A stretch of 9,599 nucleotides of DNA from Bacteroidota bacterium (GTDB lineage Bacteria; Bacteroidota; Rhodothermia; Rhodothermales; Rubricoccaceae), in NCBI GenBank assembly GCA_022564455.1, contig JADFLK010000051.1, positions 1-9,599 of the forward strand, written 5' to 3'. The notes under the pieces were generated by a model. That model saw only the letters and a list, made by a program, of their open reading frames with translations. It ran no database searches and was not told the origin of the DNA. This document shows, one piece after another, positions 5,072-9,599 of this stretch (positions are counted from its first letter, which is position 1; each line of letters opens with the position of its first letter). The position numbers and the translations under genes are program-made.

Positions 5072-6124
5072 ATGACTCTCTCCGAAACCCTCGAGCATCT
5101 CGATCCTGGCCACATGTACGCGGCGATCAAGGCCTTTCCCGACCACCTTCAGGAAGGGTGGGAACGGGGCGAGGCTGCGGATGCCTTCGGCTATGCCGCC
5201 GATCAGTTCGACGGCGTGGTGGTGTGTGGAATGGGCGGCTCGGCCATCGGCGGCGACCTCGTGCGGACGCTCATCGAACCCGAGTGCCCCATCCCGTTTC
5301 AGTCGGTTCGCAACTACGATCTCCCCGGATGGATAGGCGAGAAGACGCTGGTCATTGTTTCCTCGTACTCCGGCGGCACCGAGGAAACGCTCTCGGCTTT
5401 TGCCCAGGCGTTGGAGCGTGGAGCCACCGTGGTCGTCGTGACCTCGGGAGGAGAGGCCAGAGCCCGAGCCGAAAAGGCCGGACTCAAGTGGATTGAGATT
5501 CCGGGAGGGCTGCAACCCCGTGCGGCGGTGGGCTATTCGTTCGGTGTGGTGCTGCGCATGGCCCGCGCGTTTGGGATGACGTCGGTTCCGGCTGAAGACA
5601 TGGCGGAGGCCTTGAAAGCCGTGCGGGTGCGTACAGCTCGCTACGCGCACATGGGGCCGAATCCCTCGTTTGACATGGCGGAGGCGTTGCACGAAATGCT
5701 TCCGGTCATTTACAGTGGCGTCGGATTGCTGGAGGTCGTAAACCTTCGATGGCGGACTCAGATTCACGAAAACGCGAAGACGCCGGCTGTCGGCCATCTC
5801 TTTCCCGAACTGGACCACAACGAGATTATGAGCTTCGAGGCCGCGCCCCGCGAAATCGCAGGGCGCATGGCCGTGGTGGTCCTCCGCGACCGCGACGACC
5901 ATCCGCAGGTTCAGCGGCGCATGGATATCACGCGCGAAATCGTACAGCCCTACGTGGGGGCGTGGTACGAAGTGGAAACCGAAGGCGAGAGCCGCCTTGC
6001 CCGCATGTGCTCCCTCATCCAGCTCGGCGACTGGACGAGTTTCTGGCTCGCCATGCGGCAGCGCGTAGACCCCTCGCCCGTGGGCAGCATCCAGCAGTTG
6101 AAGGGGATGCTGGGGGAGGGGTGA
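5072..6124 (+). CDS. Bifunctional phosphoglucose/phosphomannose isomerase
   Basis: A 350-residue SIS-fold enzyme of the bifunctional PGI/PMI family first described in archaea. It interconverts fructose-6-P with glucose-6-P and with mannose-6-P, joining glycolysis to mannose/GDP-mannose metabolism. Motifs: GMGGSAIGGD (53-62), the phosphate-binding SSYSGGTEETL (97-107), PRAAVGYSFG (149-158), HENAKTPAVGHLFPELDHNE (232-251) with catalytic Glu233 and His249, and a C-terminal SIQQLKG carrying Lys344. These correspond to the Glu/His/Lys catalytic set known in the Pyrobaculum enzyme. Residues from about 190 to 350 are the family-specific C-terminal domain that distinguishes it from classical Pgi. It has no Shine-Dalgarno and lies 21 bases after ptsI, so it is likely the last gene of the pts unit. 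A gap of 344 bases follows. Dual activity is inferred from the family; a single-activity enzyme is possible. Confidence 0.93.
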   Translation: MTLSETLEHLDPGHMYAAIKAFPDHLQEGWERGEAADAFGYAADQFDGVVVCGMGGSAIGGDLVRTLIEPECPIPFQSVRNYDLPGWIGEKTLVIVSSYSGGTEETLSAFAQALERGATVVVVTSGGEARARAEKAGLKWIEIPGGLQPRAAVGYSFGVVLRMARAFGMTSVPAEDMAEALKAVRVRTARYAHMGPNPSFDMAEALHEMLPVIYSGVGLLEVVNLRWRTQIHENAKTPAVGHLFPELDHNEIMSFEAAPREIAGRMAVVVLRDRDDHPQVQRRMDITREIVQPYVGAWYEVETEGESRLARMCSLIQLGDWTSFWLAMRQRVDPSPVGSIQQLKGMLGEG

Positions 6125-6241
6125 AGTGATCCGCGCTGTGAATTGCAGCGTGATAGGTTTGTAACGCCACCATAAAAGCCTCGGTTCGGTAGGAAGAGTG
6201 CCTTGACGTAGCCGGTGCGGTGCCCTATTGTGCAGGCGCTA

Positions 6242-6400
6242 GGAGCCTGTCTGACTAAGGACGGATCTACTGCGGCGATAAATCGGCCCATTTCTCCGAT
6301 CTTTTTCGTTACGTAGCCCCACTATGCGCCTCAAAAGATCGAAAAAATGTGCTCGATTCCTCACTCGCCTCGCTACAATCCCCTTAGTCAGACAGCCTCC
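6242..6400. mobile_element. MITE-like fold-back element with 19-bp terminal inverted repeats
   Basis: GGAGCCTGTCTGACTAAGG (6242-6260) is repeated inverted at 6382-6400 (reverse complement GGAGGCTGTCTGACTAAGG, 18 of 19 identical). The halves also match inward: CGATCTTTT (6297-6305) pairs with AAAAGATCG (6333-6341), and GGCGA, AATCG, GC and CATTT blocks recur in the same order in the reverse complement of the right half. The whole 159 bp is therefore an imperfect palindrome centred near 6321. It contains no transposase. If the ends are taken as GAGCC...GCCTC, the flanks are CTAG and CAAG, a possible 4-bp target duplication with one change. The GAG[C/G]CTGTCTGA ends and a CTAG-like target recall IS5-family elements, which is inference. 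Of the 344-base gap after the isomerase gene, this element and the following terminator are the only structures seen; 6125-6241 shows only a weak 5-6-bp hairpin (CGCTG/CAGCG) with no T tract. Confidence 0.75.
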
Positions 6401-6417
6401 AAGCGGGTTGCTAAACG

Positions 6418-6452
6418 AAAAAGGGCACGGCGATACACCATGCCCCTTTTTT
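6418..6452. terminator. Bidirectional terminator between the converging isomerase and transglycosylase genes
   Basis: AAAAAGGGCA (6418-6427) pairs with TGCCC(C)TTTTT (6441-6451), with one bulged C and a 13-base loop. Six T (6447-6452) follow the GC part on the plus strand, and AAAAA (6418-6422) gives five T on the minus strand. It lies 17 bases beyond the transglycosylase stop and is also the first strong terminator after the isomerase gene, so it probably serves both units. The fold-back element lies between the isomerase stop and this site. Confidence 0.8.
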
Positions 6453-6468
6453 GTGTAGTTCAGGCAGT

Positions 6469-8409
6469 TCAACCCACGTTCCTTCTCGTCTGAATCCGTA
6501 GCCGTTGTCCGGGCCGAATGGTGGTGCTGCGGAGGCTGTTCCAGTTCATGATCTGGCGGACCGTCACACCATAGCGACGCGCAATGACCGTCAGGTTTTC
6601 GCCACGGCGCACACGATGGCGCACGGTACGGGGGCCGCGGGTGGAGGTTATGGAAGTGCGCGCGCGGGACGCGCTCGCGTTGATGCGCAGACGCTGCCCG
6701 ATACGGATCGTGGTGCTCCGCAGATTGTTCTCGTTGACCAACTGGTTGACTGTAACCCCATACCTACGGGCAATACCACTCAGTGTCTCGCCGCGTTGCA
6801 CGCGGTGGTTGCGGTTACGCGGGGTGGTCTCGGACGAAGACGATGAAGTTCTAGACGACGACGCTGTTCGACCGTGCGTGTTCGTGCGCGCAGCATCGGC
6901 TACCGTGCGTATAGGCGGAGGTGCAATTGTCGTAGCAGACTGAGGCGCCGGCGTACGTGCACGGCCGGTTCGGGTGGGTGTGGTGGCCACCGCCACCGTG
7001 GTCGTCGGGTTGCGAAGCGCCGCAGCAGCACCTGGCTCACTAGCCGCAAGCGGGCGGATGGCGCGCGAACCGTAACGAACCGTCCGTGCCGCATAGCGCG
7101 TGCTGTTGCGGGCCGTGGCCGGGGCGAACCGGGCCAGGTCGTCGGCATGCATGTTCTGGTAACCCGATGGAATCCGTAGCATCCAGGGGTCGCGCTGGGT
7201 AGGTACGCGGCTGCGGCGGATGGAGGGATTCAGTGCCCGGATCGCCTCGGCGTCGATATCGAGCACACGGGCAATGGCACTCAAAGAGGTGCCGCCTTCT
7301 ACTGGAATCTGGTCGAAAACGTACCGCGACCCTTGCTCGCCGACGGGCAGGCCATAGGCCGTTGGGTTCGACACCACGAGCGACGTAGCAATGAACATCG
7401 GCACGTAGTTCCGGGTCTCGCGCGGAATGTTATTGTAGATGTCCCAGAACGTCGCGCGGCGGCCGGTACGGTCCTGTGCGCGGCGAACGGCGCGGGCGAT
7501 GACGGCCGGGTTGCAATTGTAACCCGCCAGGGCGAGGTGCCAATCACCGAAACGTTCGTAGAGGTCGCGAAGGTGCCGGGCCGCAGCACGCGTGGCCTTT
7601 TCCGGGTTCAGGCGGTCGTCTACCTCGCGCGTAACGCGCAGGCCATAAGCGCGGCCCGTGGCCGGGATGAACTGCCACATGCCTGCGGCGCCGGCGTGGC
7701 TGCGCGCCCTCGGATTCAGTGCGCTTTCTACCATCGCGAGGTACTTCAACTCATCGGGCACGCCCTCCTCCGCGAGAATCTGCTCCACCATCGGGAAGTA
7801 CGTGTCGGCGCGGGTTTGGAGGCGCGAGACATGGCTCGGAGAGCGCTTCAGGTAGTTCACGCTGCGCTCCACCAGGCGATTGAGATCCATCGGAATGACA
7901 GCCGCAAAGTTGCCGGCCGGGACATCCGGAAGATCCACGTCTTCGATCAACGGCCCATCAACGGCGTGCATTTCTGCGAACGCACGTTCGAGGAACGGAA
8001 AAATCTCGCCTCGATCGAGAACCGATTCGTCATAGAACTGCTCGTGCTCCGTCAGAATAGAACTGTACACCTCCCGGAAACGAGGGTTCTGGATCACATC
8101 GGGCTGTTCCGACAACAACTGGACGTCTCGGACGAGATCGTCCAGAATGGCCTCGTATTGTGAGATGTCTCCGGAGGCTTCTGCTTCAAGAAGCTCAGCC
8201 TGGCGGGCATAAAGGTGGGCAATACGGCGGGCCAGTTGTTCGCTTGTCGGCGAGTCGGTCGCGACGGCATCGAGGGCGGGAGCATTTGCCTGCGAAGGGA
8301 GTGTTTCCGCTGGGCGGCTCTCGAGCGCGGCGTCTGTCGAGGCGGACTGGGCCAGGGCTGGGGCGACGACGAACAAAAAGGCCAGCGCCGAGGTCAGGGC
8401 GCGTGGCAT
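6469..8409 (-). CDS. Secreted MltD-type lytic murein transglycosylase with C-terminal LysM repeats
   Basis: Cleaves the MurNAc-GlcNAc bond of peptidoglycan non-hydrolytically during wall remodelling. The 646 residues start with a signal peptide (ALTSALAFLFVVAPALA, likely cut near 20-21). There is no lipobox cysteine, so it should be periplasmic, not a lipoprotein like E. coli MltD. Residues 60-200 are a helical region. The SLT domain (about 205-350) holds the catalytic glutamate in AMVESALNP (Glu228), then GAAGMWQFIPATGRAYGL (240-257) and HLALAGYNCNPAVIARA (291-307). Residues 363-414 are a degenerate LysM-like unit. A Thr/Arg/Ala-rich linker with a Ser stretch (518-526) leads to two clear LysM domains (535-577, 598-640) for glycan binding. 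It is longer than the roughly 450 residues of E. coli MltD because of the linker. ATG 8409 has no Shine-Dalgarno but has a promoter about 40 bases upstream. It is convergent with the isomerase gene. Confidence 0.93.
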   Translation of the reverse strand: MPRALTSALAFLFVVAPALAQSASTDAALESRPAETLPSQANAPALDAVATDSPTSEQLARRIAHLYARQAELLEAEASGDISQYEAILDDLVRDVQLLSEQPDVIQNPRFREVYSSILTEHEQFYDESVLDRGEIFPFLERAFAEMHAVDGPLIEDVDLPDVPAGNFAAVIPMDLNRLVERSVNYLKRSPSHVSRLQTRADTYFPMVEQILAEEGVPDELKYLAMVESALNPRARSHAGAAGMWQFIPATGRAYGLRVTREVDDRLNPEKATRAAARHLRDLYERFGDWHLALAGYNCNPAVIARAVRRAQDRTGRRATFWDIYNNIPRETRNYVPMFIATSLVVSNPTAYGLPVGEQGSRYVFDQIPVEGGTSLSAIARVLDIDAEAIRALNPSIRRSRVPTQRDPWMLRIPSGYQNMHADDLARFAPATARNSTRYAARTVRYGSRAIRPLAASEPGAAAALRNPTTTVAVATTPTRTGRARTPAPQSATTIAPPPIRTVADAARTNTHGRTASSSRTSSSSSETTPRNRNHRVQRGETLSGIARRYGVTVNQLVNENNLRSTTIRIGQRLRINASASRARTSITSTRGPRTVRHRVRRGENLTVIARRYGVTVRQIMNWNSLRSTTIRPGQRLRIQTRRNVG

Positions 8410-8448
8410 CGTGTAAGCGGGGGATTAGGTGGGGATAAAGAACGGGGC

Positions 8449-8480
8449 CTAAACTATTACTTGAGGCCAGCGTGTCCAAA
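8449..8480 (-). promoter_or_regulatory. Bacteroidota-type promoter of the transglycosylase gene
   Basis: On the minus strand TTTG (8480-8477) is followed after 20 bases by TAGTTTAG (8456-8449). This fits the Bacteroidota -33 TTTG / -7 TAnnTTTG pattern (spacing about 19-21) with one mismatch in the -7 element. The -7 element ends 39 bases before the ATG. The same stretch also reads as a weak sigma-70-like TTGGAC-N17-TAGTTT. The rest of the gap to the carboxylase (8481-8572) shows no clear terminator. Confidence 0.55.
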
Positions 8481-8572
8481 CGCAAAACAAAGTTTTTGTG
8501 AAGCGCACTGGAACCCCCCACAGAATCTTCCCTGCGTCGAACCTGATCACCCTAACAGCTGATTTTTATGGG

Positions 8573-9599
8573 TTAAAGTGGTATGTTCCCGTGCTTTTTT
8601 CGAGGGTTTGTTGCCACTTTGTTCTGGAGCATCTCGAGCCCGCGAATCAAAACCCGGCGCGTCTCGGAGGGCTTAATCACGTTATCGATGTAGCCGAGTT
8701 CGGCCGCGATGTACGGGTTGGCGAAGCGCTCGCGGTACTGCTCGATGAAGCCCTGCTTGGCGGCTTCCGGGTCATCGGCCTCGGCAATCTGGCGTTTGTA
8801 GATGATCTCCACGGCGCCCTTGGGCCCCATCACGGCGATTTCGGCCGTAGGCCAGGCCAGGTTCAAATCGCCGCGGATGTGCTTCGAGTTCATCACGTCG
8901 TAGGCGCCGCCATATGCCTTCCGGGTGATGACCGTCATCTTGGGCACCGTGGCCTCGCAGAAGGCATAGAGCAGTTTCGCGCCGTGCCGGATAATGCCTC
9001 GCCACTCCTGGTCGGTGCCCGGAAGGAAGCCCGGCACGTCCTCAAAAACGATCAGCGGAATGTTGAACGCATCGCAGAAACGCACAAAGCGTGCACCTTT
9101 CACACTCGCGTCGATGTCGAGCACGCCCGCGAGCACGGCGGGCTGATTGGCCACAATGCCCACACTCCTCCCCCCGAGTCGGGCAAACCCCACCACGATA
9201 TTCGCGGCGAAGTCCGGATGGATCTTAAAGAACGCGCCGCCATCCACCACCAGCCTGATCACGTCGTGGATGTCGTACGGCTTGTTCGGGTTTTCGGGGA
9301 CGATGGTATCGAGCTCGGCGTCGGCACGATCCGCGGGGTCGTCGGTAGGAACGATGGGTACGGGATCCTCACAGTTGGACGGGAGGTAGCTGAGGAGCTC
9401 GCGGATCTTCAGGAGGCAGTCGGCTTCGTTGGCCGTGGCGAGGTGCGCCACGCCCGATTTGGAGGCGTGCGTGTCGGCGCCGCCGAGTTCCTCTTGCGTG
9501 ACCTCCTCGTTCGTGACCGTCTTCACCACGTTCGGCCCGGTCACAAACATGTAGCTCGTGTTCTTGACCATGAACACGAAGTCGGTGATGGCGGGAGAA
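8573..9599 (-). CDS. Acyl-CoA carboxylase carboxyltransferase subunit, probably propionyl-CoA carboxylase beta (5' end outside window)
   Basis: The carboxyltransferase half of a biotin-dependent acyl-CoA carboxylase, which moves carboxyl from biotin to propionyl-CoA to give methylmalonyl-CoA. About 342 residues are visible. The frame runs through the right edge ([18 protein letters not shown] is continuous), so roughly the first third of the usual 510-520 residues is missing and GTG 9577 is internal. Seen: [66 protein letters not shown], and the oxyanion-hole [10 protein letters not shown]. The Asp in GGAYD (8897-8899) is the position known as Asp422 in Streptomyces PccB, associated with propionyl-CoA preference. 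Next come [21 protein letters not shown] and the C-terminal RKKHGNIPL, typical of the family. The alpha subunit of methylmalonyl-CoA decarboxylase is closely related and cannot be excluded without its partner genes. It is co-directional with the transglycosylase but separated by 163 bases and that gene's own promoter. Confidence 0.9.
   Translation of the reverse strand, partial: SPAITDFVFMVKNTSYMFVTGPNVVKTVTNEEVTQEELGGADTHASKSGVAHLATANEADCLLKIRELLSYLPSNCEDPVPIVPTDDPADRADAELDTIVPENPNKPYDIHDVIRLVVDGGAFFKIHPDFAANIVVGFARLGGRSVGIVANQPAVLAGVLDIDASVKGARFVRFCDAFNIPLIVFEDVPGFLPGTDQEWRGIIRHGAKLLYAFCEATVPKMTVITRKAYGGAYDVMNSKHIRGDLNLAWPTAEIAVMGPKGAVEIIYKRQIAEADDPEAAKQGFIEQYRERFANPYIAAELGYIDNVIKPSETRRVLIRGLEMLQNKVATNPRKKHGNIPL

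Noticed and set aside
4733..5902. A 389-codon minus-strand open frame opposite ptsI and the isomerase gene
   Set aside because: It runs antisense to two well-supported genes with intact catalytic motifs. Its composition (His/Arg/Gly-rich, no recognisable domain) is what the complement of GC-rich codons gives.
6125..6241. A terminator or small RNA directly after the isomerase stop
   Set aside because: The only stem (CGCTG/CAGCG) is short and lacks a T tract, and no promoter or second structure is visible.
6239..6472. A 77-codon minus-strand open frame covering the fold-back element
   Set aside because: It begins in the terminator region and reads through both terminal inverted repeats, so it follows from the element's sequence and not from protein selection.
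7333..8163. A 276-codon plus-strand open frame opposite the transglycosylase gene
   Set aside because: It is the complement of the SLT domain and helical region, with no domain or start signal of its own.
8515..8572. A terminator for the carboxylase gene
   Set aside because: Only weak ACCC/GGGT and ATCA/TGAT pairings occur on the minus strand, with no following T run.
1..9599. A new multigene defence, secretion or biosynthetic system
   Set aside because: Every sizeable protein here belongs to a well-known housekeeping or metabolic family with intact motifs. Novelty is limited to non-coding elements and the phasin tail.

Overview
The window is about 9.6 kb of ordinary, densely coding, GC-rich chromosome from what is probably a Bacteroidota/Rhodothermota-type bacterium, with a Rhodothermales-like lineage as the best guess. 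The grounds for this are inference. The starts of the phasin, adk, polyprenyl synthase, PGI/PMI and transglycosylase genes lack clear Shine-Dalgarno sequences. The transglycosylase has a promoter of the Bacteroidota -33 TTTG / -7 TAnnTTTG shape. HPr carries the regulatory Ser46. A propionyl-CoA carboxylase-type subunit and a PHA-granule phasin are both present. No 16S rRNA or other decisive marker is in the window.

Layout, left to right. The last 20 codons of an unidentified plus-strand gene (2-64) are followed by a monocistronic-looking phasin (130-771) that ends in a UUCG-loop hairpin and a strong terminator (779-831). A repeat-rich gap (832-1175) holds two related hairpin elements in opposite orientation and a candidate promoter. 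Next come adenylate kinase (1176-1820) and a short-chain polyprenyl diphosphate synthase (1842-2861). A second copy of the same promoter-like motif (2891-2908) leads into ptsH (HPr), ptsI (enzyme I) and a bifunctional phosphoglucose/phosphomannose isomerase (ending 6124). The 344-base gap after it (6125-6468) contains a 159-bp fold-back element with 19-bp terminal inverted repeats (MITE-like) and a terminator shared by the two converging transcription units. On the minus strand lie a secreted MltD-type lytic transglycosylase with C-terminal LysM repeats (6469-8409), its promoter (8449-8480), and the 3' two-thirds of an acyl-CoA carboxylase carboxyltransferase subunit, probably pccB (8573 to beyond the right edge).

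How the genes fit together. HPr and enzyme I form the general phosphorelay of the PTS. They sit beside a sugar-phosphate isomerase that interconverts fructose-6-P with glucose-6-P and mannose-6-P, which suggests a central sugar-uptake/regulation cluster, although no sugar-specific enzyme II is visible. Adk and the prenyl synthase are housekeeping genes paired by proximity (21-bp gap). The phasin points to polyhydroxyalkanoate storage; the carboxylase handles propionyl-CoA, but a functional link between the two is speculative.

I see no defence system, CRISPR array, complete transposase, tRNA or rRNA, and no convincing novel multigene system. The points most worth a second look are non-coding: the fold-back element, the inverted pair of nested hairpin repeats, the motif shared by two promoters, and a 14-bp tandem duplication that places a decoy ATG before ptsH. 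The extra C-terminal module of the phasin is the most interesting protein feature.
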